Positions 1 through 7,420 of a stretch of 19,690 nucleotides of DNA are shown here, one piece after another; the stretch's first letter is position 1; each line of letters opens with the position of its first letter. The translations under genes and the position numbers were made by a program. This stretch comes from CAZART01 sp964487555 (GTDB lineage: Bacteria; Bacteroidota; Rhodothermia; Rhodothermales; VXPQ01). The DNA lies in contig CAZART010000098.1 of the NCBI GenBank assembly GCA_964487555.1, positions 1 to 19,690 on the forward strand. Reading direction: 5' to 3'. The notes under the pieces are model-generated. The model did no database searches and was not told the origin of the DNA. It saw only the letters and a list, made by a program, of their open reading frames with translations.

Positions 1-681
1 GATCTTGTAAATCGGGGGTGGGCTTCCCCGTTCAATCCGCGCCGCGTTCAGGTCGTCCTTACGAGTCTGTCGGACCCGGACGACGTATTTGAGGTAGCTC
101 TTCCCGTCGATCCGCGCCACTGGCTGGGCGGTGAAGAGCAGTCGCTGTCCTTCGACATCGGTATCCCGGAGGACCTGCCGGAAGACTTTTACGAAATCCA
201 TTTATCGCTTCCCGATCCCGTCGAGGAGCTGTCTGACCGTCCGCACTATGCCATCCGACTGGCCAACGAAGATGTGTGGCATGAGGAGACCGGCTACAAT
301 AATCTGAATCATTTGCTGGTCGTCGACGCGTCTGCGGACGGCGAGGACTACGAAGGCGACCTATGGTTCGCCGCTCAGGGGACCAGCACCTCCATCGACG
401 ACCGCTCCCATTTTCCCGATGCGCCGCGCCTGCATCAGAACTATCCGAATCCGTTCAGCCGCACGACCGGCATTCGATACGATGTGCCGGAGCCGAGCTT
501 TGTAGAGATAGCCGTTTTCGACATCCGCGGGCGGAATGTAGCGAGCGTGGTCGAGGCGCATCATGGACCCGGCTCGTATGAAGTCTACTATGATGCCGAC
601 GGGCTTGCCGGCGGCGTCTACATGGTTCGACTCACCGCAGGCGAAGTTTCCGACAGTCGGCGCATGATCATTGTGCCGTGA
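1..681 (+). CDS. DUF4832-type secreted protein, C-terminal part, with T9SS sorting domain (5' truncated)
   Basis: The reading frame is open from the first base to a TGA at 679-681, so only the last 226 residues are present. Residues 1 to about 100 (starting DLVNRGWASPFNPRRVQ, then a VDPRHWLGG segment, LPEDFYEIHLSLPDP and HYAIRLANEDVW) match what I remember of the C-terminal half of DUF4832, a domain of extracellular, probably carbohydrate-related proteins. After a short linker, residues from about 146 (QNYPNPF) to the end (GGVYMVRL, then RRMIIVP) form a typical T9SS type A C-terminal sorting domain, so the protein is probably carried across the outer membrane and released or anchored at the surface. 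The T9SS call is firm; the DUF4832 call is from memory of the family. Its activity is unknown. It lies upstream of the GH109-like locus on the same strand, 131 bp before the next gene. Confidence 0.8.
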   Translation, partial: DLVNRGWASPFNPRRVQVVLTSLSDPDDVFEVALPVDPRHWLGGEEQSLSFDIGIPEDLPEDFYEIHLSLPDPVEELSDRPHYAIRLANEDVWHEETGYNNLNHLLVVDASADGEDYEGDLWFAAQGTSTSIDDRSHFPDAPRLHQNYPNPFSRTTGIRYDVPEPSFVEIAVFDIRGRNVASVVEAHHGPGSYEVYYDADGLAGGVYMVRLTAGEVSDSRRMIIVP

Positions 682-812
682 CCGAGTCCGACGATCCGCA
701 CTGCCGCCTCGCCATTCAGAAAACGCCGCGCCGCGCCGCGTTCGTGGTCGCCGTAATCTCGCCCTCCGGCCTGACGGCGAACACTGACATCTATAACGTT
801 TCGGACCCTACG

Positions 813-1925
813 ATGAGATACTCAGCAAGAACGAGCGCCCTCCTCCTGTTTGTGATCCTGATTGCGGGAGGTTGCCGGCTTGCGTCGGCACCGAACGTGG
901 CCACCGATCGCGAATCGATGCCGAAGATCGATATCCATACGCACTACACGCACGTGCGTGACTATCTGCGGCCCGTGCTCGATGAATGGAACATGCGGGC
1001 CGTGATCGTCGAGGTCATCCCTGAGAATGAGCGTACGCGATGGGATACCATGGTTGCGCACCAGAGGGAACTCCCCGAACATATGATACTCTGTACATCC
1101 TTCGAGGCGTCCGGCTTCGAAGAACCCCGTTTCGCGGAGAACGTGATCGGACGGTTAAAGCGTGATATCGAGGAGGGTGCCCGCATGGTTAAGGTCTGGA
1201 AGAATGTCGGTCTGGTCTTCCGCGAGACGGACGGTGACTTCGTCCAGATTGACGACCCCCGTTTTCAGCCGATCTGGGATTTTCTGGTTGAGGAAGACAT
1301 CCCGGTGCTGGCCCACATCGGCGAGCCGCGCGCGGCCTGGCTGCCGCTCGATGAAGCCGGCCCGCATTATGATTACTATGCAAATCATCCGCAGTACCAT
1401 GCCTACAATTTGACGGATGTGCCCGAGTGGGAGACAATCATCGACGCCCGCGACCGCTGGATCGCCAACAACCCCGATCTTACCATCATCGGAGCGCACC
1501 TTGGAAGCCTCGCCTATGACACGGATGAGGTGGCCGCGCGCCTGGACCGATTCCCGAATCTGTACGTCGAGCCGGCCGAGCGATTTGGAGACCTGGCCAT
1601 TCAGTCGAGCGAAAAAGTCCGAGACTTCTTTATCGAGTACCAGGATCGCATTCTTTACGGTACGGATCTGGGCACCGGCCGGGCTTCCGACGAACTTTCC
1701 GAGGCCGAGCTCCTGGAGGAAAAGGAGGAGCTGATAGAGCGACGGCTACAGGTAACCTGGGACTACCTTGCCACGGGCGACTCGCTCGAATTCGTTCGGA
1801 CAGGTACACCCTTCCGAACGATGACCAAGGGACTGAATCTTCCGGCCGAGGTTCTCGAGAAGGTCTATTACCGAAATGCTGCGCGCCTGCTCGACCTGGA
1901 CGGGGAGGAACAGCCGGAAGCCTGA
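813..1925 (+). CDS. Amidohydrolase family (TIM-barrel metal-dependent hydrolase) lipoprotein
   Basis: 370 residues. I chose ATG 813 because it begins a lipoprotein-like signal (MRYSARTSALLLFVILIAGG, Cys21); the frame stays open upstream to ATG 678, but that extension has no signal-like character. The mature part starts with the metal-binding HxH (KIDIHTHYTH, His42/His44), followed by MVKVWK (Lys127), VLAHIGEP (His168), IIGAHLGS (His229) and ILYGTDLG (Asp285). This order is that of the amidohydrolase_2 superfamily (PF04909), which hydrolyses or decarboxylates C-N, ester or acid substrates at a metal centre. It is probably tethered in the periplasm or on the outer membrane. The substrate cannot be read from sequence; next to GH109-like enzymes a lactone or amide of a sugar derivative is possible. 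Its stop codon lies inside the first degenerate copy of the downstream tandem repeat. Confidence 0.85.
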   Translation: MRYSARTSALLLFVILIAGGCRLASAPNVATDRESMPKIDIHTHYTHVRDYLRPVLDEWNMRAVIVEVIPENERTRWDTMVAHQRELPEHMILCTSFEASGFEEPRFAENVIGRLKRDIEEGARMVKVWKNVGLVFRETDGDFVQIDDPRFQPIWDFLVEEDIPVLAHIGEPRAAWLPLDEAGPHYDYYANHPQYHAYNLTDVPEWETIIDARDRWIANNPDLTIIGAHLGSLAYDTDEVAARLDRFPNLYVEPAERFGDLAIQSSEKVRDFFIEYQDRILYGTDLGTGRASDELSEAELLEEKEELIERRLQVTWDYLATGDSLEFVRTGTPFRTMTKGLNLPAEVLEKVYYRNAARLLDLDGEEQPEA

Positions 1926-2097
1926 TCGTCCTGTCATCCCCGAGAACTGCCCGTCCCGTGATCCTATCGAACTGCACGTCCAGTCATCCTATAGAACCGA
2001 CCGTCCAATCATCCATATAGAACCGACCGTCCAATCATCCATATAGAACCGACCGTCCCGTCATCCATATAGAACCGACCGTCCAATCATCCTAGTG
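1923..2097 (+). repeat. C-rich 25-26 bp tandem repeat, about seven units
   Basis: Units begin at about 1923 (partial), 1944, 1969, 1994, 2020, 2046 and 2072. The core is GAACCGACCGTCCAATCATC followed by CATATA. The units at 1994 and 2020 are identical, those at 2046 and 2072 differ at a few bases, and the upstream ones (25 bp, GAACTG at the start) are more diverged. The array fills the whole gap between the amidohydrolase and the first GH109-like gene. A period of 26 is not a multiple of three, and there are no spacers, so it is neither coding nor CRISPR. The + strand is rich in C and poor in G. Confidence 0.95.
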
Positions 2098-2108
2098 AAG
2101 TAGAGATC

Positions 2109-3434
2109 ATGCCCGACACCTTCGATCGGCGCGACTTCTTTAGACGAGCTACGGGTTCCGTAGACCGGAAAGCTCCCGGGGCCTCGAAATCCATTTCGCG
2201 AAGTCGTGACGGAAAGACCGTGAGGCTGGGTTTCGTCGGCGTTGGAGACCGCGGCTCCTGGCACCTGAGCGTCGCCCTCGGCATCGCGGGTGTTGAAGTG
2301 CCGGCACTCTGTGACATCGATAACGCCTATCTTTATCGGGCAAAGCGCTGGGTAGAGGAGTCCGGTCGCCCCACGCCGCGCCTCTATCATCGCAGTGAGA
2401 CCGATTACGAGCGTCTGTGCGCCGAAGAAGATCTCGATGCCGTCATCTGCTCGACGGAGTGGAAGTCGCATGCAGGCGTTAATCTGGCCGCCATGCGCAA
2501 CGACAAGCACTGCGTATGTGAAGTCCCGTTCATGCTTACCGTCGACGAGGCATGGGAGATCGTCGAGACCCATGAGAAGACGGGCCGGTGGGCGACGCTC
2601 GGCTTCAAGGGCGTCCATTCAGCGCTCTCCAACATGATCTACCAGGGCCTGTTCGGAGAGATCCTTCATGCGGAGAGCGGCTACGTCCACGACCTTCGAC
2701 TCGTCAAGTTCGATCCCGAGCGCGAGCCCTGGCGCCTGTGGCATTCCGCGTTCAGGAACGGCAATCTCTATCCCGATCACCCCATAACGCGGATCATGCC
2801 GCTTATGGACATCAACAGCGGAGACCGCTTTACACATCTCGTCTCGCTGAGTTCTAAGTCGAGGGCGATCAACGAGTACGCGGCGCATTACTACGGCAAG
2901 GACCATCCGTACGCGACGCAGGAGATGGCCCAGGGTGATTACAACGTCTCTCTCATCCGCACCGAGGGCGGCAAGATGATCACGTTGAACTTCGATACGA
3001 ATACGCCGCATCCGCGCGAAGAATTCAGGATGCAGGGAACGAAAGGGATCTACTTCAGGCAGCGCGGATTCGGAGAAAAAATCTACGTCGATGGGGCAAG
3101 CCCCAAGGCGCATGAATGGGAGGATGCGGGGCCGTACTTGGACAAATTCGAGCATCCCATCGTCAAGAACTATCAGCCACCCGAACGCGACACGCTGCGT
3201 GGACATGGTAGCGCCGGTAGCAAGACACCGCTCTCATGGCACCGGCTTATTACGGCCCTTCAGGAGGACCGAATGACGGACTTCGACGTGTACGATTCGG
3301 TTACCTCGAGCGTGATCTCACCCCTTTCGGAGCGGTCCGTCGCCATGAACGGCCGACCCGTCGAATTCCCTGATTTCACCCGCGGCAGGTGGAAGACCCG
3401 TCCGCGTCACGAGGACGCGTACACGGCTCGCTGA
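2109..3434 (+). CDS. GH109-like Gfo/Idh/MocA protein, paralogue A (degenerate Tat signal)
   Basis: 441 residues, ATG start just after the tandem repeat. The N-terminus has DRRDFFRR (residues 6-13) like a twin-arginine signal but lacks the hydrophobic stretch that should follow, so export is doubtful. The Rossmann NAD(P) site is GFVGVGDRG (41-49). The usual EKP motif of sugar dehydrogenases is CEVP (137-140), without the catalytic lysine, as in GH109. Later landmarks shared with GH109 are GYVHDLR, NLYPDH (219-224), MDIN, MQGTKG, DVYD, SPLSERS and FPDFTRGRW. Oddities are WKSH (118-121) where the three relatives have WKWH, and a short loop after WATLGF that lacks the family tyrosine. It is first of four closely packed genes, 39 bp before paralogue B. 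It could be an NAD-dependent glycosidase, a sugar oxidoreductase or a non-catalytic partner. Confidence 0.85.
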   Translation: MPDTFDRRDFFRRATGSVDRKAPGASKSISRSRDGKTVRLGFVGVGDRGSWHLSVALGIAGVEVPALCDIDNAYLYRAKRWVEESGRPTPRLYHRSETDYERLCAEEDLDAVICSTEWKSHAGVNLAAMRNDKHCVCEVPFMLTVDEAWEIVETHEKTGRWATLGFKGVHSALSNMIYQGLFGEILHAESGYVHDLRLVKFDPEREPWRLWHSAFRNGNLYPDHPITRIMPLMDINSGDRFTHLVSLSSKSRAINEYAAHYYGKDHPYATQEMAQGDYNVSLIRTEGGKMITLNFDTNTPHPREEFRMQGTKGIYFRQRGFGEKIYVDGASPKAHEWEDAGPYLDKFEHPIVKNYQPPERDTLRGHGSAGSKTPLSWHRLITALQEDRMTDFDVYDSVTSSVISPLSERSVAMNGRPVEFPDFTRGRWKTRPRHEDAYTAR

Positions 3435-3473
3435 ACCATGCAACGTCACCACGGTGAAGACCGGAAGCACGAG

Positions 3474-4841
3474 ATGGACAACAATGTAGACAGGAGGGAT
3501 TTCCTCAAAATATCCGCGGCAGCCGCCGGTGGCCTAACCCTGGCCGGACTCCCGGAGGGGGACCTGACGGCCGCGCCGCGCAGGCGGGACGTGGTGCGCC
3601 TCGGTTTCGTTGGGATCGGCGGCCGCGGGACCTATCACCTCGACGTGGCGCTCGGGATGGAGGGCGTGGAGGTGCCTGCGCTCTGCGAGATTATAGACGA
3701 CCGGTTGCAAAACGCGAGGAAGATGGTGGAGCAATCAGGCAGGCCGACGCCGACGCTCTACGGTCGCGGAGAAGAGGATTTCCGGCGGATGTGCGATGAA
3801 GAGGAGCTCGACGCCGTAATCTGCTCGACGTCCTGGAAATGGCATGCGCCGATCTGCCTGGCCGCCATGCGGTCGGACAAGCACGCGGTCAGTGAGCTGC
3901 CCATCATTCTGACCGTCGATGAAGCCTGGGAGCTCGTCGAGACCTACGAGGGCACGGGCAAGTGGGCGACCATGGCGCTCGAACAGGTGCTGCCGGAGGT
4001 CGGCGGCGGCATATACATGGCGCTCCTAAACATGATCCAGCAGGGCGTTCTCGGCGAAATCATCCACGCCGAGAGCGGATACCTGCATGATCTCCGGCAC
4101 GTGATGCATGCCCCCGACGGGGAGCCATGGCGCCTGTGGCATTCGATCCATCGCAACGGCAGTCTATACCCGGATCACGCTATGAACCGGATCATGCCGT
4201 ATCAGGACATCAACCATGGGGACCGTTTCGATTTCCTCCTCTCGATGAGCACGAAATCGGGCATGCTCAACGAATACGCGAAGGATCATTACGGACCGGA
4301 TCACCCGAACGTTACGCTCGATATGAAACAGGGCGATTACAACGCCACGATCCTGCGAACGGTCGAAGGGAAACTGGTCACGCTCAATTTTGATACGCAC
4401 ACCCCGCATCCGCGCGAACTTACGCGCATTCAGGGATCCAAGGGCGTCTTCGTGGACGGACGAGGGCTCGACGGGCCCAAAATCTACCTGGACGGAATCA
4501 GCCCGGAATCGCACCGGTGGGAAGATGCCGCGCCCTATCTCCAGGAGTATGAACATCCTCTCATCAAAGCGTACGACCCGCCCGAGCGAGAGGCCATCCG
4601 AGGCCACGGGAGCGGGCAGCGACGGACGCCGATTACATGGCATCTGCTCGTCGAAGCGCTGCGCCGGGACGTCGTGCCGTACTTCGACGTGTACGACTCG
4701 GTGACGTCGAGCGTGATCTCTCCGCTTACCGAGAAGTCGGTGGATACGCAGAATAAACCCGTCGATTTCCCCGATTTTACGAGAGGTAAATGGAATACGC
4801 GGGAGCCCTTTACGATGATGGAGTGGGTGGATGTCGTCTGA
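3474..4841 (+). CDS. GH109-like Gfo/Idh/MocA protein, paralogue B (intact Tat signal)
   Basis: 455 residues from ATG 3474. An in-frame ATG at 3438 would add 12 polar residues before the signal; the chosen start has GGAAG a few bases upstream and begins directly with the Tat signal. That signal is clear: DRRDFLKISAAAAGG (residues 6-20) followed by LTLAG and AAP. So the enzyme is probably folded with its cofactor in the cytoplasm and exported to the periplasm. The NAD site is GFVGIGGRG (44-52); then WKWH (121-124), SELP (140-143) in place of EKP, GYLHDLR, LYPDH, a TPHPRE segment where canonical GH109 has an RPY segment, and FPDFTRGKW. The loop after TMALEQV contains LPEVGGGIYM, longer than in paralogues A and C. 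Its 3' end overlaps the start of paralogue C by 11 bp, indicating translational coupling. Confidence 0.87.
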   Translation: MDNNVDRRDFLKISAAAAGGLTLAGLPEGDLTAAPRRRDVVRLGFVGIGGRGTYHLDVALGMEGVEVPALCEIIDDRLQNARKMVEQSGRPTPTLYGRGEEDFRRMCDEEELDAVICSTSWKWHAPICLAAMRSDKHAVSELPIILTVDEAWELVETYEGTGKWATMALEQVLPEVGGGIYMALLNMIQQGVLGEIIHAESGYLHDLRHVMHAPDGEPWRLWHSIHRNGSLYPDHAMNRIMPYQDINHGDRFDFLLSMSTKSGMLNEYAKDHYGPDHPNVTLDMKQGDYNATILRTVEGKLVTLNFDTHTPHPRELTRIQGSKGVFVDGRGLDGPKIYLDGISPESHRWEDAAPYLQEYEHPLIKAYDPPEREAIRGHGSGQRRTPITWHLLVEALRRDVVPYFDVYDSVTSSVISPLTEKSVDTQNKPVDFPDFTRGKWNTREPFTMMEWVDVV

Positions 4842-6060
4842 ATTACGCCTCGGATTCGTCGGAGTCGGTGATCGAGGTTCGTACCATCTCGATGCCGCTC
4901 TCGGAATACCTGGCGTAGAAGTGCCGGCGCTCTGCGACGTCGACATGGCCTATCTGCATCGCGCCAGACGGTGGGTTGAGACATCAGGTCGGCCGACCCC
5001 GACGCTGTACGACCGTGGGGAGGAAGACTTCCGGCGTATGTGCGCAGAGGAAGACCTCGATGCGATCATCTGTTCGACGTCGTGGAAGTGGCACGTCCCC
5101 GTCGCCCTCTGCGGCATGCGCCACGACAAACACGTCGTGAGTGAGGTGCCCTTGCTGCTTAGGGTCGAGGAGGGATGGGAGCTCGTGGAGACGTACGAGG
5201 AGACAGGCTACTGGGCTACGCTCGGTCTCGAAGGCTTTCGTAGTCTGAATGTGACGAACATGGTGCACCAGGGCGTCTTCGGTGAGATCCGACACGCCGA
5301 GGCCGGCTACGTACATGACCTCCGGCTGGTCAAGTTTGACCCGGAGCGCGAGCCGTGGCGGCTCGAGCACTCAAGGCTCCGAAACGGTAATCTTTATCCG
5401 GACCATCCATTGAGCGCGATCATGCCGGCGCTCGATATTAACCATGGCGATCGCTTCCAGTCCCTGGTTTCGGTCAGCTCGAAGGCGGTTATGTTGAACG
5501 AGTATGCCCGCCATTACTACGGCGGGGACCACCCGCATGCCACCTCTCCCATGGCGCTGGGCGACTTCAACGTCACGCTTATTCGGACGGCCGGCGGCAA
5601 GATGGTCACGCTCAATTTCGACACCAACACGCCGCATCCGCGCGATGCGTATCGTCTCCAGGGAACGAAGGGCGCCTACTGGGCGCCTCAGTACTTTGAG
5701 ACCTCGGCGTCGCGGATCTATCTCGAAGACGTGAGTCCGGTCAGGCATCACTGGGAAGACGCCGGGCCGTATCTTGAGAAGTACCGACACCCCGTACTGA
5801 GGACCTATAATCCCGAGCCGCGCGAACGAGCCGTCCGCGGTCATGGGTCCTCCTCGAACACGACGCCCATTGAGTGGCATCGTCTCGTTCAGGCTCTGCG
5901 GATGGGCCGTTTGCCCGATTGGAACGTGTACGACTCCGTCACGTCAAGCGTCATATCACCCCTCAGTGAGGCTTCCGTGGCCCGGAACGGCCGGCCGGTG
6001 GACGTTCCGGATTTTACGCGGGGGAAGTGGACGTCGGCGCCTCGCTGGACGCTTGCATAG
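4831..6060 (+). CDS. GH109-like Gfo/Idh/MocA protein, paralogue C (no signal, probably cytoplasmic)
   Basis: 409 residues. The ATG at 4831 lies inside the end of paralogue B and the protein begins only six residues before the Rossmann strand (LGFVGVGDRG, 7-16), so it has no export signal. Landmarks are WKWH (85-88), SEVP (104-107) in place of EKP, GYVHDLR, NLYPDH, MALGDFNV, a TPHPRD segment, LQGTKGAYW, GHGSS, NVYDSVTSSVISPLSE and FPDFTRGKW-like VPDFTRGKW at the end. By eye it is closest to paralogues A and B, so the three arose by tandem duplication. The gap to the M20 gene is 9 bp. Family knowledge suggests NAD-dependent redox or glycosidic cleavage; the substrate is unknown. Being cytoplasmic, it would act on an imported product. 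Confidence 0.87.
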   Translation: MSSELRLGFVGVGDRGSYHLDAALGIPGVEVPALCDVDMAYLHRARRWVETSGRPTPTLYDRGEEDFRRMCAEEDLDAIICSTSWKWHVPVALCGMRHDKHVVSEVPLLLRVEEGWELVETYEETGYWATLGLEGFRSLNVTNMVHQGVFGEIRHAEAGYVHDLRLVKFDPEREPWRLEHSRLRNGNLYPDHPLSAIMPALDINHGDRFQSLVSVSSKAVMLNEYARHYYGGDHPHATSPMALGDFNVTLIRTAGGKMVTLNFDTNTPHPRDAYRLQGTKGAYWAPQYFETSASRIYLEDVSPVRHHWEDAGPYLEKYRHPVLRTYNPEPRERAVRGHGSSSNTTPIEWHRLVQALRMGRLPDWNVYDSVTSSVISPLSEASVARNGRPVDVPDFTRGKWTSAPRWTLA

Positions 6061-6069
6061 ATATCGAAA

Positions 6070-7350
6070 ATGGTGACTGAGGACTTGGCGGCGCAGATAC
6101 GCGCCTGGGTAGACCGCAAGCAGGAGCACATCTTGCGCCTCACGGAGGACCTGATTCGCTTCCGCAGCGTGAACCGGCGCGTGACCGGTGACGAGAAAGC
6201 GTGCCAGATGCACGTGGCCGAGTTGTTAGGCTCGATGGATCTTGAAGTTGACGTCTTCGAGCCCCCGGAGGTGGCCGGATTCGAAGATCACCCCGCGTAT
6301 TGGCCGGGGCGCAACTATGTCGGCCGGCCGAACGTGGTCGGTAGGCGGCGCGGAACCGGGGGAGGACGATCACTCCTGTTCACGAGTCACGCCGACGTGG
6401 TTCCCGCCCTGGACGGGAAGCGTCCGCCGTTCGAGCCGACACGCGAAGACGGCCGCCTTTATGGGCGCGGCTCGTCGGACATGAAAGGCGGGCTCGCGGC
6501 CACGATCGGTGCCGTGCAGTGTCTTCAGGACCTTCGGGTTCCCCTCGCCGGCGACGTGATCATCGAAAGCGTCGTGGACGAGGAATTCGGCGGGGCCAAC
6601 GGCACCCTGGCTTCGCGGCTGCGTGGCTATCAGGCCGATGCGGCCATTTGCCCCGAACCAAACGGCATGGACGTGTCGCCGGCCCACCGAGGGGGCGCAC
6701 TTTGGGAGATTGTCGCCGAGGGCACGCCGGGGGTACCCTTTGGCTCAACGGACCTGAAAAGCCCGGCCTACGCCATCGCTCATCTGGCGGTGGCCATAGA
6801 ATCGTGGCAGGAGGTACGCAACGAGCGGGCCGGCGTGCCCTCGCTCTACCGAGATGCACCGGGACTACCGGTCATCCTCAGCACGTTGGAATCGATCCAC
6901 GAAAATGTAGGTGTGCCGGCCGTAGGCCGACTCGAGGTGTGGGCGGAGGTGTATCCCGGGACGACATTCGATGAGCTTCGAGACGACTTCATGGGACATC
7001 TCGAAACGGCAATCCGAGATACTCCCGTCCTGCAGGGGTGCACCCTGGAATTTCGACGGCCGATCCGGTTCCTACCGGGTAGCCAGATACATGAAGATCA
7101 TCCGATCGTAGAGCTGCTTGCCGGCGTGTCTACGAAGGTACGAGGGGAGCCCGCTCGCGTGCGCGGTGCCAATTTCGCTTGCGACGCCTTCATGTTCAAT
7201 CTGCACAGTCCGACGCCGTGCGTCATATTGGGACCGCGTGGAGGAAATGCACATGCTCCGGACGAATGGGTCCTGATCGACGACCTGCTCCGCCTTACGG
7301 AGATCTTCGCGTTAACGGCGGTTGAGTGGTGCGGAGTTGCCGGGACCTGA
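6070..7350 (+). CDS. M20 family metallohydrolase (ArgE/DapE/carboxypeptidase type)
   Basis: 426 residues with no signal peptide, so cytoplasmic. All five metal-ligand motifs of clan MH are present in order: SHADVVP (His107), YGRGSSDMKGG (bridging Asp137), ESVVDEEFGG (general base Glu171 and ligand Glu172), AAICPEPNG (Glu196) and GGNAHAPDEW near the end. Between them is the usual lid domain. Family members cleave amides: peptides, N-acetylornithine, succinyl-diaminopimelate, N-acyl amino acids or carbamoyl compounds. GTG 6073 is an alternative start, one codon in. It is the last gene of the run that begins at paralogue A and is separated from paralogue C by 9 bp, so it probably works on the same substrate; removing an N-acyl group from an amino sugar or a linked amino acid is a reasonable guess, but only that. 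Confidence 0.9.
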   Translation: MVTEDLAAQIRAWVDRKQEHILRLTEDLIRFRSVNRRVTGDEKACQMHVAELLGSMDLEVDVFEPPEVAGFEDHPAYWPGRNYVGRPNVVGRRRGTGGGRSLLFTSHADVVPALDGKRPPFEPTREDGRLYGRGSSDMKGGLAATIGAVQCLQDLRVPLAGDVIIESVVDEEFGGANGTLASRLRGYQADAAICPEPNGMDVSPAHRGGALWEIVAEGTPGVPFGSTDLKSPAYAIAHLAVAIESWQEVRNERAGVPSLYRDAPGLPVILSTLESIHENVGVPAVGRLEVWAEVYPGTTFDELRDDFMGHLETAIRDTPVLQGCTLEFRRPIRFLPGSQIHEDHPIVELLAGVSTKVRGEPARVRGANFACDAFMFNLHSPTPCVILGPRGGNAHAPDEWVLIDDLLRLTEIFALTAVEWCGVAGT

Positions 7351-7420
7351 GGATCGGTGCGCGTAATTCATCGCCGTGACGTATCCTGCGCATCGACGGT
7401 CGCGGTGTGTACGCTTCTTT

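Noticed and set aside
678..812. Longer start for the amidohydrolase at 678
   Set aside because: The extra 45 residues overlap the previous stop by four bases and bury the lipoprotein signal that begins at 813.
1923..2097. CRISPR array
   Set aside because: The units follow each other directly with no unique spacers, the period is too short, and no cas genes are present.
4164..4946. 260-residue open frame on the - strand across paralogues B and C
   Set aside because: It is antisense to two clear enzymes and has no domain or signal; long antisense frames are expected in GC-rich coding DNA.
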